Source: Sinorhizobium fredii USDA 205 (GTDB lineage: Bacteria; Pseudomonadota; Alphaproteobacteria; Rhizobiales; Rhizobiaceae). Taken from it: a stretch of DNA of 64,000 nucleotides. Shown here in pieces: positions 1-6,680 of this stretch. The stretch lies in NCBI RefSeq assembly GCF_001461695.1, contig NZ_AUTC01000110.1, positions 1 to 64,000 of the forward strand, in the 5' to 3' direction. Numbering within the stretch: the stretch's first letter is position 1; each line of letters starts with the position of its first letter. The position numbers and the translations under genes were made by a program. The notes under the pieces are model-generated. The model ran no database searches. It saw nothing but the letters and a program-made list of their open reading frames with translations, and was not told where the DNA came from.

Positions 1-196
1 CTCTACATTCCGTTTTCGCCCGGGCGACAGTCACAGCTACGACGGTCGAATGGGTAAGTTTCAGAGAGTCGTCTGACGACAGTGGTTTTGAATCGACTCC
101 GGTCGAGCACGGCAATAGCGCGATCGGGTTCATATCACCCCTGCTGTTAGAGGCTCAAATTGAAGAGCGTGCACAATCAAACACAGAGATGAAGCC

Positions 197-901
197 ATGA
201 CTGCAGACGTTCATGAGTCCCCTGCGCTTGCCATGATCCATACTGTCGCCGGCATCATCCCCGCGTTTAACGAACTCGTTGGCCTCCATCTGCCCGGCTG
301 GCGGCCGTTCAACATGTTGGATGAGAGCCTGCTGGGGAACACGATCCGCGAAGGCACGCTGTCACTTCAAACCAAGCGGCGGCTTTCGACTCACATCTGG
401 TCGGCGGTGGATGCGGGTGCTTCGGCTGTCCTCGTAACCTGTTCCTCGCTCGGCCCTGCAGTGGATGCGGCAATGTCGCTCTGCCCCGTACCCCTCTTCC
501 GTATAGATGACGGGATGGCGGTTGAGGCGATCCAACGCGGGAACCGAATTGGCGTCCTTGCAACTCTGGCTACAACAATGATCCCCACAACCCGCTTGAT
601 TGAACGCCATGCTCAAAGAATGGGTCATAACGTTTCCGTCACCAGTCGTCTTTGTGAAGAAGCCTTTGACAAATTGCGAAGCGGGGACAGAGCAGCGCAT
701 GACGCGATGATACGTGAAGGCCTCGCTTCCCTCGTCGGCAGTGTCGACGTGGTTGTTCTTGCTCAAGCATCAATGGCAAATGCCCTGAACGAAATGGGCG
801 AGATATCGGTGCCAGTACTTACTAGCCCTGAACTCGGTGTGCTGCACATGTCCTCCACACTGAATGTGCGCTCCCGCGTCCAGGAAAATGCGCAAAGGTA
901 G
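197..901 (+). CDS. Asp/Glu racemase-family protein
   Basis: The 234-residue product resembles the aspartate/glutamate/hydantoin racemase superfamily, cytosolic enzymes that use one or two cysteines for proton transfer at an alpha carbon. A Cys-containing motif VTCSSLGP lies near residue 80, where the first catalytic Cys is expected. At the second catalytic position the protein reads LAQASMA, without Cys, as in several uncharacterised subgroups, so racemase activity is doubtful and the substrate is unknown. Start: ATG at 197, preceded by a weak purine-rich GAGATGAAG. It is the leftmost gene seen and probably belongs to the element that ends at tRNA-Val, but the element's left border is not visible. 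Positions 1-196 hold no gene that I can support. Family assignment is fairly sure; function is not. Confidence 0.75.
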   Translation: MTADVHESPALAMIHTVAGIIPAFNELVGLHLPGWRPFNMLDESLLGNTIREGTLSLQTKRRLSTHIWSAVDAGASAVLVTCSSLGPAVDAAMSLCPVPLFRIDDGMAVEAIQRGNRIGVLATLATTMIPTTRLIERHAQRMGHNVSVTSRLCEEAFDKLRSGDRAAHDAMIREGLASLVGSVDVVVLAQASMANALNEMGEISVPVLTSPELGVLHMSSTLNVRSRVQENAQR

Positions 902-1370
902 GCCAGCGGTTTGCCCGTTTTCAGCGGTCCAGAGCAGGCCTTCGGGCCAATTAACTTCTGATCAACAACGCCAGCAGCGGAGCTTCATCGACGGTGGCAC
1001 TCTCCGGGAAGCGTGCATCCACCCGCCGCCTCATTGCCTCATTGCCTCATTGTCCGCTTTTTGGACCAGCACTGCACATTCCCGTCGGTATCGGTGAATG
1101 GCCGCTCAGGGTCGAAACCGGTATTTCAGCTCCGGTACCTTTACCACTAGTCAAGTGCGAAACACCGGAGTCGTCATGCTTGAACCGCGGTCAGTGTCAC
1201 GACCCGAAATGCCTTATTGAAAACAATGGTGTATAGTGTCTTCTAGCTAAGACATTGATTTTTAACGATTTTCGTTGTAAAACCTTGGCTGTTGATCGGC
1301 CGCACGACTACTATTGGCCAGGCGAAAGTATCAACTCGATTGGGCGAACATCGTTCGCTTTCATTTTAAC
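902..1370. other. Gene-free stretch in the element
   Basis: No reading frame here has a convincing protein signature or start. It contains a three-fold tandem octamer (1029-1052) and an 18-bp dyad TGTCTT-CTAGCT-AAGACA at 1237-1254. From about 1255 it becomes AT-richer and can fold into several hairpins that run up to the terminator at 1371-1402 (see findings). It may be decayed coding sequence. Confidence 0.4.
1029..1052. repeat. Tandem octamer CCTCATTG x3
   Basis: Three perfect head-to-tail copies of CCTCATTG. This is a short microsatellite-like tract in noncoding sequence and could be a replication-slippage site. No function is evident. Confidence 0.8.
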
Positions 1371-1402
1371 AAAGAGCGCCATTGCGGCGCTCTTTTGCTT
1401 TT
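1371..1402. terminator. Bidirectional Rho-independent terminator
   Basis: GAGCGCC (1374-1380) pairs with GGCGCTC (1386-1392) around a 5-nt loop. A T-rich tail TTTTGCTTTT follows on the plus strand and TTTGTT follows on the minus strand. On the minus strand it lies just after the stop of the decayed gene at 1409-1866, so it probably ended the rhh operon. On the plus strand it could end a small RNA. Confidence 0.7.
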
Positions 1403-1408
1403 CAGGAG

Positions 1409-1866
1409 CTACCCGATGCACATGCCTTCGACCTCGCCTTCTACGCCGCGTTCGGCGATCACGCTGGCACCCGTTTCGATTCTGGGCGCCGCCCCCGCGC
1501 TCGGCAACCTCCAGCCAAATTGCGCTCGGGATCTGCATACAGCGCGAAATGCGGTCATAGTCGGCGACAGAATGAGTTCCCCTCGATGGCACTATGGTCA
1601 CGTTGCTGCTATCGGTCTTACCATCTGTCTTCGCGTAGGACAGCTCGGGCGGCAACGGTATTCCGGAGAAGGATGCCGAGGCGGCACGCCGGGAGCTGGA
1701 ACAACCGTGATGGCAATCAGCCGCTTGAACCATGCCTGATCCAGCGGCGGCTGCGGTTCGTCCTTGAGCCGCTGCATGAAGCTTTGAAAATTCTTCTGCC
1801 CGCCGAGGTGTAGTCGGAGGCGCAGCGCCTTCTGGCGGCTCCACGAAAAACTCCGACAGCGCCCAT
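1409..1866 (-). pseudogene. Decayed gene downstream of the RHH gene
   Basis: On the minus strand, starting from an ATG at 1866 preceded by AAGAAAGG, protein-like stretches alternate among the three frames. These include a helical segment containing FMQRLKDEP and WFKRLIAIT, then a segment with SNVTIVPSRG and MQIPSAIWLEVAE, then a C-terminal tail with PRIETGASVIAERG ending at TAG 1409. No single frame holds all of them, which suggests several frameshifts in one ancestral gene of about 150 codons. It sits 20 bp downstream of the RHH gene and is followed by a terminator, as a second operon gene would be. I do not recognise the family. The call rests on how protein-like each segment looks, so it is tentative. 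Confidence 0.4.
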
Positions 1867-1886
1867 GGGTACCTTTCTTTCGGGGA

Positions 1887-2099
1887 TCAGGCGCTGGCGT
1901 GCGTTGCAACGGGTTGCACACGCTCGCGCTGGCGAATGGTCGATGCGGAGGCGTCCGTTTCGAGCAGGTGGTCGATTGCTGCCCTGACAAAGGCACTTCG
2001 GGTTGCGTAGTGACCAAGATCACCGGGAGAGCCTTTTCCGATGCGCGCATCAATCTGCTTTAGGATGCTGTCCTTAACATGTGTGGCGATGAGTTTCAC
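1887..2099 (-). CDS. Ribbon-helix-helix (CopG/antitoxin-like) protein
   Basis: This 70-residue protein has the features of a small RHH DNA-binding protein: a beta strand (KLIATHV), a helix with KQIDARIG, then TRSAFVRAAIDHLLE, typical of the second RHH helix. Start: GTG at 2099, with AGGAAA eight bases upstream. It is divergent from the reverse transcriptase module across an AT-rich region, so it may repress that promoter and its own. No toxin partner is visible unless the decayed gene just downstream was one. Its last codons overlap one of the four element palindromes (1901-1923). The family is likely; the target is inference. Confidence 0.65.
   Translation of the reverse strand: MKLIATHVKDSILKQIDARIGKGSPGDLGHYATRSAFVRAAIDHLLETDASASTIRQRERVQPVATHASA
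1901..1923. repeat. Element palindrome copy 1
   Basis: Core TGCAA-CGGG-TTGCA, extended by GCGT on the left and ACGC on the right with a one-base bulge. It lies inside the 3' end of the RHH gene, where it encodes part of QPVATH on the minus strand. It shares the core, but not the outer arms, with the other three copies. Confidence 0.75.
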
Positions 2100-2263
2100 G
2101 GCGGTTTTCCTAGTTAAATTCCATAAATGTTCTTACCATTGTGAGCGTGTCTTGGGAATATGGCTGAGTGTTTGTCAAACTACATTGTGCTCAATTGAAA
2201 TAAATTCTTGAAAAGCTTCTTTAAGTACTTTACATATTTGTCGAGTTTACTGCAGGGAAAGTT
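2100..2263. promoter_or_regulatory. Divergent AT-rich promoter region
   Basis: This 164-bp gap separates the start of the RHH gene (minus) from the start of the reverse transcriptase module (plus). It is much AT-richer than its surroundings and has several TTGTCAAAC/TTTACAT-like segments, so both promoters are probably here. I could not fix individual -35/-10 boxes. A purine-rich AGGGAAAG lies just before the ATG at 2264. Confidence 0.5.
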
Positions 2264-2824
2264 ATGTCGTTATCACCCGCCGACGCGTGTCTCAATGCCG
2301 TGCCTACAAATGGCCAAGGTCAAGGAAGTGAGATTGCGCGCGAGCCGGGACCGGGCGTCCTGAACCGCAAGCGCATGAGCAAAAAAATGCGCAAGGTGAG
2401 CGCAAAAAACCTCAAGCGGTTACAGCGACGCATTGCGAGAGCCGAGGCCCGCGGAGACTTTCGCGCTGCTGAACGCCTTCGGCGTCTCATTTCGAAGTCC
2501 TACTACATCAGAGTGGGAATGCTTGTAGAGGAAATGGACAGGCAGAACGGCCGTCGGCGCCCACGCCCCCAATCGACGGGGGAGGCGGGCAGTCCTCGTT
2601 GCAACTCGTTGCAACGAGACCGAAGCATGCTGACGGATATCACCTGGCACGACGAAGAGCTTGCTCCAAACGAAGTCCTAATCGAGAACGACGTCGTGAA
2701 GCTCGGCAGAGACTGCGTGTCAGCTCGGCGCTGGCGCCTTACCGTAACGTGGACGCGACGCGTATGGCGCAAAACCTCCATCTGGGAAAGGCGCCTCGCG
2801 ATCTCTACACGGTTTTCCCGGTGA
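2264..2824 (+). CDS. Reverse transcriptase N-terminal part (first frame)
   Basis: Start: ATG at 2264 with AGGGAAA close upstream. Residues about 40-100 (KNLKRLQRRIARAEARG, then RRLISKSYYIRVGMLVEEM) resemble the N-terminal RVT_N region of group II intron-type reverse transcriptases, which precedes the palm and fingers. Residues about 122-150 (DITWHDEELAPNEVLIEND) still look like real protein. After roughly residue 155 this frame becomes Arg/Trp-rich nonsense, and the recognisable RT domain continues in the frame one base back. This is therefore most likely the front of a single RT gene spanning 2264-3873, broken by a one-base deletion near 2700-2735 or read by -1 frameshifting. No canonical slippery heptamer is seen. 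It carries palindrome copy 2 (2595-2618). Confidence 0.55.
   Translation: MSLSPADACLNAVPTNGQGQGSEIAREPGPGVLNRKRMSKKMRKVSAKNLKRLQRRIARAEARGDFRAAERLRRLISKSYYIRVGMLVEEMDRQNGRRRPRPQSTGEAGSPRCNSLQRDRSMLTDITWHDEELAPNEVLIENDVVKLGRDCVSARRWRLTVTWTRRVWRKTSIWERRLAISTRFSR
2595..2618. repeat. Element palindrome copy 2
   Basis: The best copy: CTCGTTGCAA-CTCG-TTGCAACGAG, a perfect 10-bp inverted repeat around a 4-nt spacer. It sits in the low-complexity linker between the RVT_N-like part and the RT domain of the reverse transcriptase. Confidence 0.85.
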
Positions 2825-3873
2825 CAAAGTCCGGAGGCGGCTTGCGTCCAATTCACGCCTTCGGGCCGATTGATCGAGTGCGCCAAAGACTTGCGTTGGC
2901 TGCGTACGGCGATCGTCTCAAGACTGCGCCTGGCATCTACTCCGCTAAGGGCAACGGCGGAAGAGGCGCGGCACTTGCTAAGGTCATTTCGTTACTGGAA
3001 CTTGATGGGGCCGTGGCTTGGGCTGCGCCGCTCGATATCAAGCGCTTCTTCAACACTGTAAATCACGGATGGCTGGTCAAAAACCTGCCGTTGCCGAAAA
3101 CATTCACCAAATCGACAATCCTATTAGACGACGGAGGAGAGCATGTAGGCGAATTCATGAGAGATTGTTTTGGCATGGCCAGAACAAGAGCCAAACTGAC
3201 CGGAGTTAGTCAGGTGGCTGACATGATGCTTAGAGAGCTATGGAACACCTCACGTGCTGGGTTGCTACAGGGCGCCGCCACGTCTTCCGCAATTGCTACC
3301 CACATCGTCGCCGATGTCTTAGCCGACCTGATGCTGCCGCAAGGTGTCTTCTTGATCGTCTATGCCGACGACATTCTGCTGTTGGGGGCGAAGAAGGAGG
3401 CTGTGGAAAGGGCTGTTTTGACCTTGTGCGGGACGTTCGCGTCCCACCCAGCGGGCCCTTTCGTGTTGCATCGTGCCAACCCCCGACGAGTTTCCGACGG
3501 GTTCGAGTTTTTAGGTATGTCATTCAGACGGCAGAGGGGGCGTGTTGTTTGTAGACCCGATGTTGATGCATTGCGCCGGGCGCGCACGAGGATTGTGAAA
3601 ACTTTGCTTTCTGTCCTGGAAGACACTGCCGAATTTGCGGCTCTAGAGAACGTGCTAACGGGGGCTGCCGCAAGTTTCGCGCCTTGGTCGATGCGGTGGA
3701 ACTGGGTTTGGAACGTAGCGAGACAATTCAAAGTGGCTTTTCCAGAACTGTCTCCGCGCTCAAATCAGCTCTTTGCCCAGCTGAGGCGCGCCGCATCCGT
3801 TGAAATAGAAGAATACGGCCGACGTGCATGTCTTCCGTCGGAAGCGAGACCTCATCCAGAGCCTGAAAACTAG
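2599..3873 (+). CDS. Reverse transcriptase (RNA-directed DNA polymerase) domain, second frame
   Basis: All the core RT blocks are visible. RT1-2 is VFPVTKSGGGLRPIHAFGP followed by DRVRQRLAL. RT3 is PLDIKRFFNTVNH, with its catalytic Asp codon at 3034. RT4 is GLLQGAATSSAIATH. RT5 is YADD, codons 3361-3372. RT6/7 is GFEFLGMSF. The open frame begins at a TTG (2599) inside palindrome copy 2, but its first 40 or so residues are Arg-rich and look out of frame. Real homology starts near 2725, and the first in-frame ATG is 2764. No maturase X or HNH domain is obvious after the palm, and no group II ribozyme is recognisable nearby. The lineage resembles group II or group-II-like RTs rather than retrons. 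It is followed by xis- and int-like genes in the same direction. RT identity is confident; whether it is expressed as one protein is not. Confidence 0.8.
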   Translation: MQLVATRPKHADGYHLARRRACSKRSPNRERRREARQRLRVSSALAPYRNVDATRMAQNLHLGKAPRDLYTVFPVTKSGGGLRPIHAFGPIDRVRQRLALAAYGDRLKTAPGIYSAKGNGGRGAALAKVISLLELDGAVAWAAPLDIKRFFNTVNHGWLVKNLPLPKTFTKSTILLDDGGEHVGEFMRDCFGMARTRAKLTGVSQVADMMLRELWNTSRAGLLQGAATSSAIATHIVADVLADLMLPQGVFLIVYADDILLLGAKKEAVERAVLTLCGTFASHPAGPFVLHRANPRRVSDGFEFLGMSFRRQRGRVVCRPDVDALRRARTRIVKTLLSVLEDTAEFAALENVLTGAAASFAPWSMRWNWVWNVARQFKVAFPELSPRSNQLFAQLRRAASVEIEEYGRRACLPSEARPHPEPEN

Positions 3874-3914
3874 TGGGTCGATAGTGTAGTTCGGTTTCGT
3901 TTTGGGGGGTGCTT

Positions 3915-4349
3915 ATGAGGCTACTTGATAAGTTGGGGGCGTCGGTCAGAGCTTCTTACGAGGCCGACAGACGGGCCAATCCGCATTGGTTCATAGGCAG
4001 CCCAGACGGCCTAGGGAGCGAGTTCCTCTTTGTCGAGAACGTTGCTCGGATGCTGGGCTGCGGCCTGGACTTCGTCCGCCGCATTCCCCGCAGCGAACTG
4101 CCCGCGTCGAAGATTGGCGCCCGCCTGATCTTTCGACGGGCCGATGTGATCGCCTTCATCAACTCGCGGCGGGACCACGGAGCCGGTGCCAAGCTGGTGC
4201 CAGCTCGAAAAGTGCGCATGCCCGTCGCGCGGGAGCCGTTGCAACTTATTGCACCGGAAAACGCCGGGTCATTTGATCCGGTGGTCTACGTGCGCAGTCT
4301 GACGAAAGGGGAAAACCAAAGAGATGACAAAGGCAAAACTAGAGGCTGA
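3915..4349 (+). CDS. Excisionase-like helix-turn-helix protein
   Basis: The product is 144 residues from ATG 3915; a GTG at 3909 is an alternative, and a G-run at 3904-3909 could serve as ribosome binding site. Residues about 37-85 (LFVENVARMLGCGLDFVRR, then ARLIFRRADVIAFINSR) match the excisionase/MerR-like winged HTH that reads short DNA sites (HTH_17 type). The tail is basic and carries palindrome copy 3. The gene overlaps the integrase start by 26 nt, so the two are probably translated together. By context it is the recombination directionality factor or the regulator of the integrase. Confidence 0.65.
   Translation: MRLLDKLGASVRASYEADRRANPHWFIGSPDGLGSEFLFVENVARMLGCGLDFVRRIPRSELPASKIGARLIFRRADVIAFINSRRDHGAGAKLVPARKVRMPVAREPLQLIAPENAGSFDPVVYVRSLTKGENQRDDKGKTRG
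4236..4257. repeat. Element palindrome copy 3
   Basis: Core TGCAA-CTTA-TTGCA, with CCG on the left and CGG on the right separated from the core by a single T/C mismatch. It lies inside the excisionase-like gene, in the linker after the HTH domain. Confidence 0.75.
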
Positions 4350-5520
4350 GAAGATCGGGCCATTCCGGGTGGCCCCGCGCATCCGCGACGGTGCGCATAC
4401 AGGCGCATGGATCATTGATGTTCCGCCGCACCTGTCACCGAACGGGAAGCGTGCCCGCCATACGCTGGCGACAAAGGCGGAAGCGCTTGCCGATGCGAAG
4501 AGGATGCTGAGAGAGCTTCAGCTTGATGGCGCTCTATCGGGGCGCGGCTTCGCTCGCAGTATGAGCGGCGTCACCCTCTCAGAGGTTTCTAAGCGATGGC
4601 TGGAGGAGCAGGTTGACCGGGTGGCGACCGGCAAGAAGCGACAATCGTCCCTGGACGCTGATGGCTTCAAGCTGAAAGCAATCTTGGGCAAATTCCCCGA
4701 GACTGATGTCTCCAGCATCGGCACCAAGGAAATGGCTGACTATCAGAAGCACCGGGTTGAAGTGGGTTGCGTCGCAGCGACCATCAACGCGGAGACCTCC
4801 TTGTTCCTACAGGTGCTCCGGTGGGCTCAAGAAAAGGGCCTCGTGGAGAAGCTCCCGAAGGTGGAACGCATTCCGGTACCGGTGAAGCGGGTGGACGTGC
4901 CCACGCCTGAAGAGATGTCCCTCATTATGGACGCTCTCGGGGAGCAGAGAGCTCTGCTGGTGCGCTTTCTAGCGGAGACTGGTGTCCGCAAGACAGAGGC
5001 CTACACGCTCGAATGGTCGGACCTGGACACGGCAAATCAGCTCGTCTCCATTCGTCGCAAGGATGGCTTCACGCCCAAGACGCGCCACTCGGACAGAGAC
5101 ATTCCGATAAGCGCTTCCCTGTGTGAGGCACTCTCGGCAGCGAAGCGGGCAGTCCGAGCCAAGGCAATGAAGGCAGGCGAGACGCCACCCGCTCTTGTCT
5201 TCCCGGGCCGATTTGGCGGCAAGCTCGTGAACATTCGCCGTGCGCTTGCTAGCGCGGTGAAGAAGGCCGGGGTGAAGCGGAACGGGCAGCCGCTGAAGCT
5301 CTCGCCGCACGTTCTACGGAAGGCGATGGCGACTTGGCTTCACGTGCGCGGTGTGCCCGACGCTCTCCTCCAGCCGCGCCTGGGTCATGCGCCGGGAAGT
5401 CGCGTGACGAAGTCGGTCTATGTGAAGGTGACCACCGAGGACATGCGCGCCTCAGTGATCGACCTAGAGGCGGAGCGCCGTGCTCGCATGGGCGCTGCGG
5501 AAGCTGCGAAGACGGCCTAA
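4324..5520 (+). CDS. int: Tyrosine recombinase/integrase
   Basis: This 398-residue site-specific recombinase would integrate and excise the element through a covalent 3'-phosphotyrosine intermediate. It has an N-terminal arm-binding region (1-75), a SAM-like core-binding region (about 80-180) and a catalytic domain with Arg222 (GVRKTEA), His329-x-x-Arg332 (PHVLRKA), His355 (LGHAPGS) and nucleophile Tyr366 (SVYVKV). The full R-H-R-H-Y set is present, so it should be active. Start: ATG at 4324, inside the end of the excisionase-like gene. Its 3' end faces the 3' end of tRNA-Val 217 bp away, with repeated TGGCACC motifs between, which is the usual layout for a tRNA-targeted integrase. Confidence 0.92.
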   Translation: MTKAKLEAEKIGPFRVAPRIRDGAHTGAWIIDVPPHLSPNGKRARHTLATKAEALADAKRMLRELQLDGALSGRGFARSMSGVTLSEVSKRWLEEQVDRVATGKKRQSSLDADGFKLKAILGKFPETDVSSIGTKEMADYQKHRVEVGCVAATINAETSLFLQVLRWAQEKGLVEKLPKVERIPVPVKRVDVPTPEEMSLIMDALGEQRALLVRFLAETGVRKTEAYTLEWSDLDTANQLVSIRRKDGFTPKTRHSDRDIPISASLCEALSAAKRAVRAKAMKAGETPPALVFPGRFGGKLVNIRRALASAVKKAGVKRNGQPLKLSPHVLRKAMATWLHVRGVPDALLQPRLGHAPGSRVTKSVYVKVTTEDMRASVIDLEAERRARMGAAEAAKTA

Positions 5521-5569
5521 CCACCCGCTGTCGGTGCCAGGATTTGGCAGCGAGAGAGGTGCGACGATG

Positions 5570-5594
5570 CCCGGTGCAACGGGTTGCAATCGGG
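5570..5594. repeat. Element palindrome copy 4
   Basis: Core TGCAA-CGGG-TTGCA, with outer arms CCCG and CGGG separated from the core by 1 and 2 unpaired bases. It is the only noncoding copy and lies 50 bp after the integrase stop. Confidence 0.75.
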
Positions 5595-5646
5595 AAGGCA
5601 GTAGAGCTCTGGTGAAAGTGCATGTCGGGGCTATCGGGTGTCAAAT

Positions 5647-5690
5647 TTGGCACCGTTTCACCGCCCCAACTTGGCACCATCTGGCACCAG
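5647..5690. promoter_or_regulatory. Candidate integrase arm-type sites (TGGCACC repeats)
   Basis: Three direct copies of TGGCACC occur at 5648, 5672 and 5682, and an inverted copy GGTGCCA lies at 5533-5539. All are between the integrase gene and tRNA-Val. Direct repeats beside the integration point are the usual form of arm-type binding sites for tyrosine integrases. This is inferred from position and repetition only. Confidence 0.5.
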
Positions 5691-5700
5691 AAACGACAAA

Positions 5701-5726
5701 GGGCTCAGCGAGTTACCGCTAAGCCC
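5701..5726 (-). terminator. tRNA-Val terminator
   Basis: GGGCT-C-AGCG pairs with CGCT-A-AGCCC around a short loop. On the minus strand it is followed by TTTGTCGTTT and lies 10 bp after the tRNA 3' end, so it should end the tRNA transcript. If the recombination point lies in the tRNA, this terminator was supplied by the element. Confidence 0.65.
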
Positions 5727-5736
5727 TTGAAAAGGA

Positions 5737-5811
<75 letters not shown>

Positions 5812-6126
5812 ATCCGATGCGGCGCATAGACCATAAAACCGGCGTCGGCGTCAATAGGCTTTTCGAAGGTTTTTTGACAGAAATTTCGCAGCCGACGGCG
5901 GGGCGGGATTGCGCTGGGTCGCTTGCGGCATTTTGCGCGCGACAGGCGTATCGAGCAGGCTAAATCATTGAAATAGCAAAAGCCGCTGCCGGGATTTACG
6001 CGCAACGGCATGGTCGACTCCCGAACCATGGCGGGCGGGAATCGCGAGGAGATTGTTTGTTCGGATCAGCCGGCCCGCGGTCGTCGCAGGGTAAATCGGG
6101 ACGCCGGCGGGAAGCGCCTGGAGGTC
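5812..6126. other. Gap between tRNA-Val and cpdR
   Basis: Apart from the tRNA promoter I see no gene, terminator or repeat in these 315 bp. Confidence 0.5.
5825..5854 (-). promoter_or_regulatory. tRNA-Val promoter
   Basis: On the minus strand, TTGACG (5854-5849) and TCTATG/CTATGC (about 5831-5825) are spaced about 18 bp apart, with the expected start a few bases before the tRNA 5' end at 5811. Confidence 0.55.
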
Positions 6127-6489
6127 TCAGGCGGCCAGCATCTTGTTGACCTCGTTGACGAGGTCGCGAAGGTGGAAGGGCTTGGAGAGGACCTTGGCGT
6201 CCTTCGGGGCCTTCGAGTCCGGGTTCAGCGCGACGGCGGCAAAACCGGTGATGAACATCACCTTCAGGTCCGGATCGAGCTCGGTCGCCCGGCGGGCAAG
6301 CTCGATGCCGTCCATCTCGGGCATGACGATGTCGGTCAGCAGCAGCGAAAAGGGCTCTTCGCGAAGCCGGTCGTAGGCGCTGGCGCCGTTGTCGTAGGAC
6401 AGGACCTTGTAGCCCGCCTTTTCCAACGCCTTCACGAGGAAGCGGCGCATGTCGTTGTCGTCTTCGGCAAGGAGGATTTTCACAGTCAT
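6127..6489 (-). CDS. cpdR: Single-domain response regulator CpdR
   Basis: This 120-residue protein is a receiver domain with no output domain. Asp10 and Asp11 form the acidic pocket, Asp53 in LLLTDIVMPEMDG is the phospho-acceptor, Thr81 is the switch residue and Lys103 (LSKPF) is conserved. It closely fits CpdR, which in its unphosphorylated form primes the ClpXP protease for cell-cycle substrates and is controlled through the CckA-ChpT relay. The C-terminus ends in LAA, resembling the ClpX-recognised tail of Caulobacter CpdR. In Sinorhizobium, cpdR1 also affects symbiotic cell differentiation. Start: ATG at 6489. It is transcribed away from the N-formylglutamate amidohydrolase gene. Confidence 0.9.
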   Translation of the reverse strand: MTVKILLAEDDNDMRRFLVKALEKAGYKVLSYDNGASAYDRLREEPFSLLLTDIVMPEMDGIELARRATELDPDLKVMFITGFAAVALNPDSKAPKDAKVLSKPFHLRDLVNEVNKMLAA

Positions 6490-6680
6490 GAATTCAGCCG
6501 TGGCTACTTCTTTTCAATGCTTCTGGGATGCGGCAGCCTAGCAAACCGCAACAGCGTAAATATCCGGTGAACGGCAGGGGTCAACCCCCCGGAACCGGCG
6601 GGAGGCCACTATGGACACAGAGCCGGCCAACTGGCAACATGATCCGAACAGCAAGATCCGCGTATGGTAAAAGGGTTCCG

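Noticed and set aside
2599-2720. RT translation starting at TTG 2599
   Set aside because: The first 40 or so residues are Arg-rich and look like an out-of-frame reading, while the overlapping first frame is protein-like there. The TTG also lies inside the palindrome.
3874-3914. Group II intron domain V/VI downstream of the reverse transcriptase
   Set aside because: Only 41 bp separate the RT stop from the next gene, and no domain V-like hairpin is present.
1-5736. Diversity-generating retroelement (template and variable repeats)
   Set aside because: I saw no adenine-biased repeat pair and no Avd-like gene near the RT, and its RT4 motif (QGAATSS) is not the DGR type.
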